A stretch of 32,207 nucleotides of DNA from Candidatus Methylomirabilota bacterium (GTDB lineage Bacteria; Methylomirabilota; Methylomirabilia; Methylomirabilales; 2-02-FULL-66-22): contig JACQVN010000019.1 in assembly GCA_016209735.1 (NCBI GenBank), positions 1 to 32,207 on the forward strand, written 5' to 3'. The position numbers and the translations under genes were made by a program. Each line of letters starts with the position of its first letter. Position 1 is the first letter of the stretch. The notes under the pieces are model-generated. The model saw only the letters and a list, made by a program, of their open reading frames with translations. It ran no database searches and was not told where the DNA came from. Positions 12,626-20,679 of the stretch are shown in pieces.

Positions 12626-13751
12626 GGGTCTGATCCCCCAGGTCTACACCCAGGACGCCTCCGATGGCCTCGCCCCCGGCGACCACCTCGAGATCGATCC
12701 GCACGGCATAGACGGGAAGTTCCGCCGGCAAGTGCGTTCCGAGCCGCACGGCGTCCTTCTCCGTGGTCACGATGGCCCGCGCCCCCCGCGATCGTGCGCT
12801 CCGATCGATCTCCGCCCGCTCCGCGGCGCCGTAAGGATGATGGTCGGGATATGCCAGGTGTGCTGCCACCTCCATCCCGAGGGCCTCCAGGCCGCGCCGA
12901 AAGCTCCCGGGATTGGCGATCCCGGAGACGGCCAGCACCCGAGACCCGCGGAGGGCCTCCAGCCGTTCCGCTGGTCCGTCGGGGAGCGGAAGAAGCGCGC
13001 TCGGCTTGTGGATCGCACTGGCGACGGGCACTCCGGGGGCCAGGCGCTCCAGCCGCTCACGGAGGCTCGCCGTGACCTCTCCCTCGTCGGCCCGCGTCAA
13101 AAGGAGGGCGTGGGCCCGGCCGAGATTCGTCGGCCGCTCGCGCAGCCTGCCGCGCGGCAGGAGCCATCCGCCTCCGAAAGGGTCCGTGGCATCCACCAGC
13201 ACCAGATCCACGTCCCGGTGCAATCGGCGGTGCTGAAACCCGTCGTCGAGCACGATCACCTCGGCCTGGAAGGCGGACAGCGCCAGCAGGCCGGCGGCGT
13301 ACCGGTCCCCCCCGATCAGCACGGGAATTCCGGGCAGCCGGGCCGCCAGGAGGGCTGCCTCGTCGCCAACCGAGCGCCAATCTTCCTGCAGGCCGCCGCC
13401 GTCCGAGACGACGCGGCTGGCCGCCCCCGCCTGGCTCCCATAGCCCCGGAGCACCACCGCCACACGCCGTCCCGTGGAGGCCAGGGCCCTTGCCAGCCAG
13501 AGCACGGTCGGCGTCTTGCCGGTTCCCCCCACGGTGAGATTCCCCACGCAGATCACCCGACAAGGCAGGCGGCGGATCCGCAACAGCCCGCGGTCGTAGG
13601 CCACATTCCGCAGGCCCATGCCCGCCCCGTAGAGGCCTGCCAGCCCCGCCAGGAGGAGACGCGCGACCCGGCACGGCACGCCGGGCGCCTCCCCGGCAAT
13701 GGCCTCTTCGACCCGGCGGCCGAGCCAGGCGGGAACTCTCATGCCGAACAT
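12618..13751 (-). CDS. lpxK: Tetraacyldisaccharide 4'-kinase
   Basis: 377-residue membrane-associated kinase that phosphorylates the 4' position of the lipid A disaccharide. The P-loop VGNLTVGGTGKTPTVLWLAR (residues 69-88) and the conserved VIVLDDGFQHRRLHRDVDLV with following DATDPFGGGWLLPRGRLRE are diagnostic. VTTEKDAVRL lies near the end. The first residues (VARLLLAGLAGLYGAGMGLR) form the membrane-binding helix. ATG 13751 has an AAGGG very close; ATG 13742 (MRVPAWLGRR) is an equally good start. It overlaps lpxL by 8 bp and is separated from waaA by 400 bp holding a MITE-like element. Confidence 0.93.
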   Translation of the reverse strand: MFGMRVPAWLGRRVEEAIAGEAPGVPCRVARLLLAGLAGLYGAGMGLRNVAYDRGLLRIRRLPCRVICVGNLTVGGTGKTPTVLWLARALASTGRRVAVVLRGYGSQAGAASRVVSDGGGLQEDWRSVGDEAALLAARLPGIPVLIGGDRYAAGLLALSAFQAEVIVLDDGFQHRRLHRDVDLVLVDATDPFGGGWLLPRGRLRERPTNLGRAHALLLTRADEGEVTASLRERLERLAPGVPVASAIHKPSALLPLPDGPAERLEALRGSRVLAVSGIANPGSFRRGLEALGMEVAAHLAYPDHHPYGAAERAEIDRSARSRGARAIVTTEKDAVRLGTHLPAELPVYAVRIDLEVVAGGEAIGGVLGVDLGDQTRG

Positions 13752-13880
13752 TGCCCTTCGACCACTCGGGCCCCCTTGGCGGCCTGCCGAAAGGATCCCG
13801 CCTCACCCCTGGCCCGACCGGCAAGCGGACGGGCATGAAGGCCCCCCCTGTAACCACAATTGCCGCGATCATGGTCCCTC

Positions 13881-14038
13881 GTAGGGGAGGGGTTTATCCC
13901 CTCCCGCCGGGTGTCGGATTCATCGCCGCGTGGGCGGGAGTCAGCCGTACGCTCTCCGCCAGGCGGCATGCGCCACGCGCTTTGCGCTATGTGCCAGGCG
14001 ATCTTCGCCCCGCGGGCGGGGGTAAACCCCGCCCCTAC
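13881..14038. mobile_element. 158-bp MITE-like element between lpxK and waaA
   Basis: The left end GTAGGGGAGGGGTTTATCCC and the inverted right end GTAGGGGCGGGGTTTACCCC match at 18 of 20 positions, with no coding sequence between. The interior carries GCATGCGCCACGCG and related short palindromes. The rest of the 13752-14153 gap holds no gene that I can support. Insertion separates lpxK from the upstream part of the lipid A operon. A clear target duplication was not seen. Confidence 0.6.
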
Positions 14039-14153
14039 TCCTGATAAGAGAATAGGCGCTGAGATGGCGTCAATCGCAAACGCCTGGCACGCTATCTTCA
14101 TACGTTGTGGTCTCCATGGACCCTCATGACATCCCGTGGGGGAGCCATCGCGC

Positions 14154-15431
14154 TCAGAGCAGCCGCTCCACCAGGTCGGCGGTTCGCCGGGTGGCTCCCC
14201 GATGGGACTCCACGATGCGCCGACCGGCCTTCCCCATGCGATCCGCCAGGGCCGGAGCGCAAAGGAGCCGCAGGACCTCCGCCGGCAGCGCCGTGCCATC
14301 GGGAATCTCCACGGCGGCCCCCGCCTCCAGGAACTGCTTGCGCATCTCGGCGAAGTTTCCCATATGAGGACCATGAATCACCGGCCGGGCGTGGGCTGCC
14401 GGCTCCAGGAGGTTCTGGCCGCCGTGGGGAATCAGGCTCCCGCCGATGAAGACCACGCTGGCCGCAGCGTAGAGGCGGGCCAGTTCCCCCATGGTGTCGA
14501 GGAGGATCACTCCTCCGGGCGGCAGAGGCTCGGCCGGCAGCCGGCTCCGCCGCAGGCAGCGATGGCCCGCCTGTCGGACGAGCCGCTCCACCTCGTCCAG
14601 CCGCTCCGGATGACGCGGCGCCAGAAGGAGGCAAACGCTCGGGATCGCTTCCCGCGCCCGACCGAAGGCCGCCAGGACCGCCTCCTCCTCTCCCCGATGC
14701 GTGCTTCCTCCCACGAGGAGCGGCACGTCGGCGGTGAGGCCCAACCCGCGCCGGATGGGGGCCGTCTCTCCCCCCTCGCCAAGGTCTGCCAGGTCGTACT
14801 TCAGGTTCCCCACGATTCGCACCCGCTCGGGAGGCGCCCCCAGAGTCAGGATCCGCTCCGCGTCCACCTGGCTCTGCATGCAGAAGAGGGTCACGTCGCG
14901 GAGCACCTGCCGGAACCAGGGGCGAACGCGGAGGTAGCGCGGGAAGGAGCGGGGGGAGATCCGGCCGTTGACGACCACCACCGGCACCTTCCGCCGGGCG
15001 CAGGCCCACAGAAGGTTGGGCCACAATTCGGTCTCGGTGAGCAGGACGATCCGCGGCCGGAGCCGGTCCAGCGCCCGCAACACCGTCCAGGGGAAGTCGA
15101 AGGGGAAGAAGACATACCGGTCGGCCGGCAGCCGCTGCTCGGCCACGGCCCTCCCCGTCTCGGTGACGGTGGAGACCAGGAGGGGGATCTTGGGCCGCCG
15201 CCGTCGTAGTTCGCAAGCCAGGGGGGCGGCGGCCATGGCCTCCCCCACCGACACGGTGTGGAGCCAAAGCGGGCCGGCCGTTCCCTCCCAGGCCGCCATC
15301 CGTCCGAGTCGCTCGCCCAGTCCCCGGCGGTACTTGGCGTGCCGGACGAACTGCCAGAGAACCAGCGGGCTCATCCCGAGGAAGAACAGCAGCAGCCCCA
15401 GCGTATAGAGCCAGCGCCCGAGGCTCTTCAC
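14154..15431 (-). CDS. waaA: Kdo transferase
   Basis: 425-residue 3-deoxy-D-manno-octulosonic acid transferase of the GT-B/GT30 family, which moves Kdo from CMP-Kdo to the lipid A precursor. A membrane anchor spans residues 8-26 (LYTLGLLLFFLGMSPLVLW). The catalytic block is WLHTVSVGEAMAA with Glu64. PLLVSTVTETGRAVAEQRLP, VNGRISPRSFPRYL, LLVGGSTHRGEEEAVLAAF and GGSLIPHGGQNLLEPAAHAR all match the family. I chose GTG 15431 because GGGGA lies 6 nt upstream and it gives a 4-bp GTGA overlap with the preceding gene; TTG 15449 is the alternative. Whether it adds one or more Kdo residues cannot be read from the sequence. Confidence 0.93.
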   Translation of the reverse strand: MKSLGRWLYTLGLLLFFLGMSPLVLWQFVRHAKYRRGLGERLGRMAAWEGTAGPLWLHTVSVGEAMAAAPLACELRRRRPKIPLLVSTVTETGRAVAEQRLPADRYVFFPFDFPWTVLRALDRLRPRIVLLTETELWPNLLWACARRKVPVVVVNGRISPRSFPRYLRVRPWFRQVLRDVTLFCMQSQVDAERILTLGAPPERVRIVGNLKYDLADLGEGGETAPIRRGLGLTADVPLLVGGSTHRGEEEAVLAAFGRAREAIPSVCLLLAPRHPERLDEVERLVRQAGHRCLRRSRLPAEPLPPGGVILLDTMGELARLYAAASVVFIGGSLIPHGGQNLLEPAAHARPVIHGPHMGNFAEMRKQFLEAGAAVEIPDGTALPAEVLRLLCAPALADRMGKAGRRIVESHRGATRRTADLVERLL

Positions 15432-16117
15432 GTTCTTCCCCGACCGCAAGACGCCAGCCGGTCGGCCTCCGCCGTCAGGGCATTCAGGCGGGTTTCCAGG
15501 AGCGCCTGGAGCACCTCTGCCTGCCCCTGCTTCAGCTCCGGCGGCACGCGGAGGGGCTCGCCCCAGACATAGACGCCCCGGGCAAACGGATACGGGATCA
15601 GGAGGTTATCCCAACTCCGCAGTCGGACGGCCGGCGAAGCCCCGAAGGCCACGGGGAGGATCGGCATGCCCGAGAGGCGGGAAAGCTCGATCACGCCCGG
15701 TTTCACGCGGCGCGCCGGCCCCCTCGGGCCGTCCGGGGTGATGGCCACATGCCCGCCCTCCTCCAGGATCTGGAGCATTTCCCGGAAGGCCCGGGCTCCG
15801 CCGCGGGTGGCCGAGCCCCGCACCACGGGGTGGCCGAGCCGTAGCGTAATGCGGGCGATGTACTCCCCATCCCGATGCTGGCTGATCATGGTGGCCGCCA
15901 CGTGCGGCTGCAACACGAAAGGCATCAGCAAGAGGCGCCCGTGCCAGAAGGCGGCGATGGCCCGCTCGCCCTTGGCCAGGATGGCCTGGGGATGCTCCCG
16001 TCCAACGTCCTGGCGGCGGATCGTCCCCGCCACCAGGCGCAGGAGCCCGCTCCCCAGCCAGGGAAGGAGGATCAGGCTCAGGCGCGCGCGGAGGCTGAGC
16101 CGGGCGAGAGGCGTCAT
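15428..16117 (-). CDS. DUF374 acyltransferase, LpxJ-like
   Basis: 229-residue membrane protein of the DUF374 (PlsC-like) acyltransferase family. The HX4-type block is FWHGRLLLMP (His59), followed by TPDGPRGPARRVKPGVIELS (residues 127-146), where such enzymes bind the phosphate. An N-terminal hydrophobic helix covers about residues 12-30. The family includes LpxJ of Campylobacter and Helicobacter, which adds a secondary acyl chain to lipid A without needing Kdo. The position between lpxB and waaA, with 4-bp overlaps on both sides (ATGA with lpxB, GTGA with waaA), supports a lipid A role. The substrate is inferred; a phospholipid role is the alternative. Confidence 0.82.
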   Translation of the reverse strand: MTPLARLSLRARLSLILLPWLGSGLLRLVAGTIRRQDVGREHPQAILAKGERAIAAFWHGRLLLMPFVLQPHVAATMISQHRDGEYIARITLRLGHPVVRGSATRGGARAFREMLQILEEGGHVAITPDGPRGPARRVKPGVIELSRLSGMPILPVAFGASPAVRLRSWDNLLIPYPFARGVYVWGEPLRVPPELKQGQAEVLQALLETRLNALTAEADRLASCGRGRT

Positions 16118-17283
16118 CGGGAGGACCCCGCGGCCCGCCCCTCCAGGAGAAGCGCCAGGACTTCGGAGGCCGCCCGCTGGGCCGCCCCCCGCTCTCCCAG
16201 TCGCACCCGGACCTCGGCCAGCGCGCGGCGCATCTCGGCGAGCCGCGCCGGCGCGGACAGGAGCGAGAGCGCCTCGGCTGCCAGCCGCTCCGGCGTGGCG
16301 TCGAACTGGATCAGCTCCGGGACGATGGCCTGCTCCGCCACCAGGTTGGGTAACCCGATGAACCTGACCTTGATCAGGAGACGCCCCACCAACCAGGAGA
16401 GCAATCCGAGACGATAGGTGATGACCAGGGGGGTGCCCAGAATCGCCGTCTCCAGGGTGACCGTCCCGGATACCGCCAGGACCAGATCCGCGGCCCGCAC
16501 AACTTCATGGGTCTTCCCCTGGATGACCCGGACGGGAACCCCCGAGGCCGCGACCGCCGCCTCCACGGCCTGGCGGTCGAGGTTGGCGGCCAGCCCCAGG
16601 AGGATCTCTGTCGCGGGGCGCGCGGCCCGGATCCTGGCAGCCGCCCCCAACAGGATCGGGAGGTGCCGGCGCAGCTCGGCCTGCCGGCTGCCCGGCAAGA
16701 GGCCGACGACCTCAACCGCGGACGCCACTCCCAGCGCCCGGCGACAGGCCGCCGACGCGGGGACATCGGCCAGCACATCCAGCAGGGGATGGCCGATGAA
16801 GGTGACATCCACCCCCGCCTCCCGATACAGCGGCTCCTCGAAGGGGAACAGCACCAGCATCTTGCGGACCAGCCGGCGCAGGGTGCGGATGCGGCCCCGG
16901 CGCCAGGCCCAGACCTGCGGGCTGATGAAATAACAAACCGGAATCCCCCACCGCTTGGCGGTCCGGGCCAGGAGGAAATTGAAGTCCGGAAAATCGATGC
17001 AGATCAGCAGGGCGGGATGCTCGGCGCGCAGGCATTCCCGCAAGCGGCGGAGGGCCAGTTGGAGGGCGCGGCGCTTCTCCCAGAGCTCGCTGAGGCCGAC
17101 CACCGCGGTCTCCCCGGCGTCGGCCACAAGCTCCACGCCGGCCGCCCGCATGGCGGCGCCCCCCATCCCCAGGACGCGAAGACGGGGGGCGGCGGCACGC
17201 AACTGCTCGACGAGGCGTGCCCCGTGGAGATCCCCCGAGGCTTCACCCGCCACCACCATGAGCGTTGCACTACCCCCCCTCAT
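16114..17283 (-). CDS. lpxB: Lipid-A-disaccharide synthase
   Basis: 389-residue GT19 glycosyltransferase that joins UDP-diacylglucosamine and lipid X into the lipid A disaccharide at the inner membrane. Family marks in order: VVAGEASGDLHGARLVEQLR (residues 11-30), LLICIDFPDFNFLLARTAKR, CYFISPQVWAWRRGR, LFPFEEPLYREAGVDVTFIG followed by HPLLDV, GLLPGSRQAELRRHLPILL and GTPLVITYRLG. ATG 17283 is taken as start; ATG 17259 (MVVAGEASGD) has AGGGGGG upstream and would also give a complete enzyme. It overlaps the DUF374 gene by 4 bp. A 260-bp gap with hairpins separates it from the oxidoreductase gene. Confidence 0.93.
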   Translation of the reverse strand: MRGGSATLMVVAGEASGDLHGARLVEQLRAAAPRLRVLGMGGAAMRAAGVELVADAGETAVVGLSELWEKRRALQLALRRLRECLRAEHPALLICIDFPDFNFLLARTAKRWGIPVCYFISPQVWAWRRGRIRTLRRLVRKMLVLFPFEEPLYREAGVDVTFIGHPLLDVLADVPASAACRRALGVASAVEVVGLLPGSRQAELRRHLPILLGAAARIRAARPATEILLGLAANLDRQAVEAAVAASGVPVRVIQGKTHEVVRAADLVLAVSGTVTLETAILGTPLVITYRLGLLSWLVGRLLIKVRFIGLPNLVAEQAIVPELIQFDATPERLAAEALSLLSAPARLAEMRRALAEVRVRLGERGAAQRAASEVLALLLEGRAAGSSR

Positions 17284-17395
17284 CTCCCCGTCCGTTATCG
17301 GCGGCCCCGGAAACCACGTCTGGGCTCTCCACCGCGCTTCCCCATCGCCAGGCTGCCTGGCGGAACCACGAGCAGGCAGTGGACAGACAAGTGTT

Positions 17396-17520
17396 CATGC
17401 TTCGACACGCTCAGCATGAGCGCGAATTCACTCATGTCTTGAATCCAAGCTCCGCTCACCCTTCGGCTCTGCTCAGGGCATGCCCGGAGCCCGTCGTAGG
17501 GTGAGCCCGTCGAAGGGCAG
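17396..17520. repeat. Hairpin-rich dispersed repeat (CTTCGACACGCTCAGC / AGGGTGAGC type)
   Basis: A hairpin CATGCT...AGCATG (17396-17418) encloses TTCGACACGCTC. A second hairpin, GCTCACCCT (17454-17462) with AGGGTGAGC (17498-17506), encloses GGGCATGCCC and is followed by CCCGTCGAAGGG. This repeat type is common in high-GC environmental genomes. It could slow or end transcription between the oxidoreductase gene and lpxB, but lacks a T run. Confidence 0.65.
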
Positions 17521-17543
17521 GCGGGGGAGTCTTCGGCGGCCTG

Positions 17544-18482
17544 CTAGAGCAGCTCGATGATGCGCGTCGCCACCGCCATGGCATCCCGCCCCGCCTCGCC
17601 GGAGACCAGCGGAGGCTGCCGGGATCGGACGCTGGCGACGAAATCCATCAACTCCTGCCGCAAGGGTTCCACCCGCGTCACCGGCACCTCGAGGCGCGTC
17701 AGGCGCCCCGCCGCCGAGCCGTCCCGCACTTCCTGGCGGAACAGGCACAGCTCCTGGCTGGCGTAATCTAGGACGAAATAGGTGTCGCGCTGGAAGACGC
17801 GGATCTTCCGCAGCCGCTCCCCGCTGACGCGGCTGGCCGTGAGGTTGGCCACGCAGCCGTTGGCAAACTCCAGCCGGGCGTTGGCGATGTCCGCCCGCTC
17901 CGACACCACGGGAACGCCGACCGCACTCACGGCCCGCACCGGCGCCTTCACCAAGGTGAGGACGATGTCGATGTCGTGGATCATGAGATCGAGCACGACG
18001 TCGACGTCGGTGCCGCGGCCAGGGAAGGGGCCGATGCGGTGCACCTCGATGAAGCCGGGGTCTTGCACCTGCCCGATCAGGGCCCGCACGGCCGCATTGT
18101 ACCGTTCGCTGTGCCCGACCTGCAAGATCCGACGTCCGGTCTGGGCCAGGGCCACCAGCTCCTCCGCCTCGGCGAGGGTCCGGCACATGGGCTTTTCCAC
18201 CAGGACATCGGTCCCGCTGGTCAAGAACCCGCGGGCCACCTCGTGATGGGTCAGGGTGGGGACTACCACGCTGACGGCATCCACCTTCCCCAGCAGGGTC
18301 CGGTAGTCGGCCACGGCCGGGACCTTTAGCCGGGTGCCCACCTCCCGGCGCCTGGTGTCGGAGGTGTCGGCCACCGCCACCAATTCGACTCCCGGCAGCT
18401 CCGCATAGATCCGGGCGTGATGCTGGCCGAGGTGCCCGACCCCCACCACCGCGATCCGCAACTTCTGTGCGTCGTCGCTCAT
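17544..18482 (-). CDS. Gfo/Idh/MocA-family oxidoreductase, possibly GnnA-like
   Basis: 312-residue NAD(P)-dependent sugar oxidoreductase. The N-terminal Rossmann fold is RIAVVGVGHLGQHHARIY (residues 9-26). The EKP block VLVEKPMCRTLAEAEEL and the catalytic-region DLMIHDIDIVLTLVK follow. It lies inside the lipid A cluster between lpxI and lpxB. In Acidithiobacillus a family member, GnnA, sits between lpxA and lpxB and oxidises UDP-GlcNAc at C3 so that GnnB can aminate it, giving amide-linked lipid A. No GnnB-type aminotransferase is in this window, so that role is a hypothesis. The start is ATG 18482 (MSDDAQKLRI); the open frame upstream, including ATG 18554, runs through a GACAGGGATA-type repeat. 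Confidence 0.85.
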   Translation of the reverse strand: MSDDAQKLRIAVVGVGHLGQHHARIYAELPGVELVAVADTSDTRRREVGTRLKVPAVADYRTLLGKVDAVSVVVPTLTHHEVARGFLTSGTDVLVEKPMCRTLAEAEELVALAQTGRRILQVGHSERYNAAVRALIGQVQDPGFIEVHRIGPFPGRGTDVDVVLDLMIHDIDIVLTLVKAPVRAVSAVGVPVVSERADIANARLEFANGCVANLTASRVSGERLRKIRVFQRDTYFVLDYASQELCLFRQEVRDGSAAGRLTRLEVPVTRVEPLRQELMDFVASVRSRQPPLVSGEAGRDAMAVATRIIELL

Positions 18483-18539
18483 TCGCTTCGGATCCTCGAC
18501 AGCGATATCCGACAGCGACAGCGGCCGGGCGACTCGCTT

Positions 18540-18603
18540 CCCGCTTGGCGCCATCCCCTGTCGCTGTGTCTCTATCCCTGTCTCTATCCCTGTCCCTGTC
18601 GCC
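18540..18603. repeat. GACAGGGATAGA-type simple repeat
   Basis: Tandem TCTCTATCCCTG units (GACAGGGATAGA on the minus strand) separate lpxI from the oxidoreductase gene. The same type of sequence precedes gmhB at 9921-9945, where it supplies the ribosome-binding site. Confidence 0.7.
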
Positions 18604-18606
18604 CAA

Positions 18607-19407
18607 TCAGTCCGCCACCACCGCCAGGTCGAGGGCATCGGCCCCCGCCACGAATCGCTCCCGGTCCAGGAGGAGGCTCCGCCCCGCATCCAGGGCCAAT
18701 GCCGTGGCCCCAACCTCGCCCAGGGCCGTCAGGGTCTCGCTGCCGATCGTGGGGAGGTCGAAGCGGAGGTCCTGGTCCGGTCGGGCCACCTTGACGACCA
18801 CGACGCCTCCCCGCCCCAGTTCCCCGCCCCGGCGGATGGCAGCGTCGGTCCCCTCCACCGACTCGACTGCCAGGACGGTCCCCCGCTTCAGGACGACGGT
18901 CTGGCCGATGCGCAGGCTGGCGATCTGCCGCGCGATCTCCCGGCCGAAGGTCACGTCCTGCTTCTCTGCCCGGCTGAGGCCCCGCCGCGTCAGGCGCCCG
19001 GCCGGCACCAGCACGGACCGGAGGTACGGGGGTGTCTCGACGATGCGGATCCCCCTCTCCGCCAGAGCCTCGACCGCGGCCTCCAGCAGGCTGTCGCCGC
19101 GCCGGTCGCGCGCCCGCAGCAGCACCTTGGCCCCCAGGAGATCCGGCCGCATCCTGGAGAAGAGATGGGTGATGGGGATCTTTCCCAGGAGGAGCGCCTC
19201 CTGGACCTGCTCCCCCTTCAGAGCCCGGGCCGCCGCTCCCAACTGTCCGAGGCGGACCCAGTGCATGGCGTCCACGGCATCCGCCAGGAGCGGGTCGGTC
19301 TCACCCATGACTCCCACGGCCACCACCCGCAGTCCCTGGGCGCGAGCCTGCCGGGCCGCAACGAACGGCAGCTCGCCGCTCCCGGCGATGATCCCAAGGG
19401 CATGCAT
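18607..19407 (-). CDS. lpxI: UDP-2,3-diacylglucosamine pyrophosphatase, LpxI type
   Basis: 266-residue LpxI (DUF1009) protein, which hydrolyses UDP-2,3-diacylglucosamine to lipid X. LpxI replaces the unrelated LpxH in many bacteria. The start GIIAGSGELPFVAARQARAQ, the middle ALLLGKIPITHLF and ARDRRGDSLLEAAVEALAER, and the C-terminal TVLAVESVEGTDAAIRRGGE, VVKVARPDQDLRFDLPTIGS are family hallmarks; the late Asp (GTDAAI) is the equivalent of the catalytic Asp in Caulobacter LpxI. The start is ATG 19407 (MHALGIIAGSG). It follows lpxA by 6 bp, as in the usual lpxA-lpxI-lpxB order. Confidence 0.93.
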   Translation of the reverse strand: MHALGIIAGSGELPFVAARQARAQGLRVVAVGVMGETDPLLADAVDAMHWVRLGQLGAAARALKGEQVQEALLLGKIPITHLFSRMRPDLLGAKVLLRARDRRGDSLLEAAVEALAERGIRIVETPPYLRSVLVPAGRLTRRGLSRAEKQDVTFGREIARQIASLRIGQTVVLKRGTVLAVESVEGTDAAIRRGGELGRGGVVVVKVARPDQDLRFDLPTIGSETLTALGEVGATALALDAGRSLLLDRERFVAGADALDLAVVAD

Positions 19408-19413
19408 GGCGTC

Positions 19414-20190
19414 CTACTTGCTCACCCCGCGGCTGGACTGCTGGATGAAGGCCCGAAATCGTTGAACCTCGGGGATCGGGCTGGCCTCCTGTTCCAACTG
19501 GGCCAGCGCCTGCGAGGTGTTCAACTCGCGGGAGAAAACGATGCGGTAAGCGTGCTGCAGGGCGTGGATGGTCTCGCTGGGGAAGCCGTTCCGGCGCAGG
19601 CCCACCAGGTTGAGGCCGACGGCCTTGGCGCGGTTCCCATTCACTTTGACGTAGGGCGGGACGTCCTGCTGGACGGCGGAACAGGCTCCCAGGAAGGCAT
19701 ACTCGCCAACGCGGACGAACTGGTGCACGGCGGTCAGGCCGCCGATGTTGACGAAGCGCTCCAGTACCACGTGACCCCCCAGGGTAGCCAGGTTGGCCAT
19801 GATGACCTGCTCGCCCACCTGGCAGTCGTGGGCGATGTGGGTGTAGGCCATCAGGAAGCAGCGGGCCCCGACCCGGGTCACGCCGTCCCCCCCCGTGCTG
19901 GCCCGATGGACGGTGGCGAACTCCCGGATGATGGTGCCGTCCCCGATCTCGATCCGGGTCTCCTCCCCGTGGTACTTGACGTCCTGGGGCGGGCCCCCGA
20001 TGACGACGTGGCTCGCAATCCGGCAGTCGGCGCCGATCTCGGTCCGTCCCTCCAGAATGCTGTGGCTGCCGATGTGCGTTCCGCGGCCGATCCGGACGGT
20101 GGGGCCGATGATGGCGTAGGGGCTCACCTGGGCCCCCTCCGCCAGCTCCGCCCCCGCCTCGACGATGGCGGTGGGATGGATCGTGGCCAC
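19414..20190 (-). CDS. lpxA: UDP-N-acetylglucosamine O-acyltransferase
   Basis: 258-residue trimeric left-handed beta-helix enzyme for the first step of lipid A synthesis (3-O-acylation of UDP-GlcNAc from acyl-ACP). Hexapeptide repeats begin at IHPTAIVEAGAELAEGAQV. The catalytic His lies in YTHIAHDCQVGEQVIMANLA; GGLTAVHQFVRVG and DVPPYVKVNGNRAKAVGLN are typical. The start is the GTG at 20190, preceded by AGGAGAG, giving a length close to E. coli LpxA (262). It lies 8 bp after fabZ and 6 bp before lpxI. If the neighbouring oxidoreductase is a GnnA, LpxA here might acylate a 3-amino sugar. Confidence 0.94.
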   Translation of the reverse strand: MATIHPTAIVEAGAELAEGAQVSPYAIIGPTVRIGRGTHIGSHSILEGRTEIGADCRIASHVVIGGPPQDVKYHGEETRIEIGDGTIIREFATVHRASTGGDGVTRVGARCFLMAYTHIAHDCQVGEQVIMANLATLGGHVVLERFVNIGGLTAVHQFVRVGEYAFLGACSAVQQDVPPYVKVNGNRAKAVGLNLVGLRRNGFPSETIHALQHAYRIVFSRELNTSQALAQLEQEASPIPEVQRFRAFIQQSSRGVSK

Positions 20191-20198
20191 GGACTCTC

Positions 20199-20669
20199 CT
20201 ATACCTTGAGCGGGGTGGACGCATCCTTCTCGGGCGTGCGGTCTACCACCATGGAACCCATCTCCGCCTCGGCGACCAGCTTTCCGTCCACCGTGGCTTG
20301 CCCCCGCATCCGGCAAACCTGAAGTCGCAACTGCAGCAGCTCCACCTCGAAGCGGAGCTGATCGCCGGGAACGACGGGACGGCGGAAGCGCGCCCGGTCG
20401 ATGCCGGTGAAGAACATGACCTTCTTGGACGCCTGGACGCCCAGGGTGCGCATGAGGAGGATCCCGCCGACCTGGGCCATGGCCTCGAGGATCAGGACCC
20501 CCGGCATGATCGGGTAGCCGGGGAAGTGGCCGGCGAAGAACGGCTCGTTGATGGTGACGTTCTTGACCCCCACCACCCGCTTGCCTTCCTCGATCTCCAG
20601 GATGCGATCCACCAGCAGGAACGGGTAGCGGTGCGGCAGGATCTCCTGGATATCCTTGTATTCCAGCAT
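20199..20669 (-). CDS. fabZ: 3-hydroxyacyl-ACP dehydratase FabZ
   Basis: 156-residue hot-dog-fold dehydratase of fatty acid elongation. It competes with LpxA and LpxD for 3-hydroxyacyl-ACP. The active site [20 protein letters not shown] carries His48 and Glu62. The start [20 protein letters not shown] and [20 protein letters not shown] are diagnostic for FabZ rather than FabA. The start is ATG 20669, with GGGAG 7 nt upstream. It sits in the usual place between lpxD and lpxA with gaps of about 10 bp. Confidence 0.95.
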   Translation of the reverse strand: MLEYKDIQEILPHRYPFLLVDRILEIEEGKRVVGVKNVTINEPFFAGHFPGYPIMPGVLILEAMAQVGGILLMRTLGVQASKKVMFFTGIDRARFRRPVVPGDQLRFEVELLQLRLQVCRMRGQATVDGKLVAEAEMGSMVVDRTPEKDASTPLKV

Positions 20670-20679
20670 GGCGGCTCCC

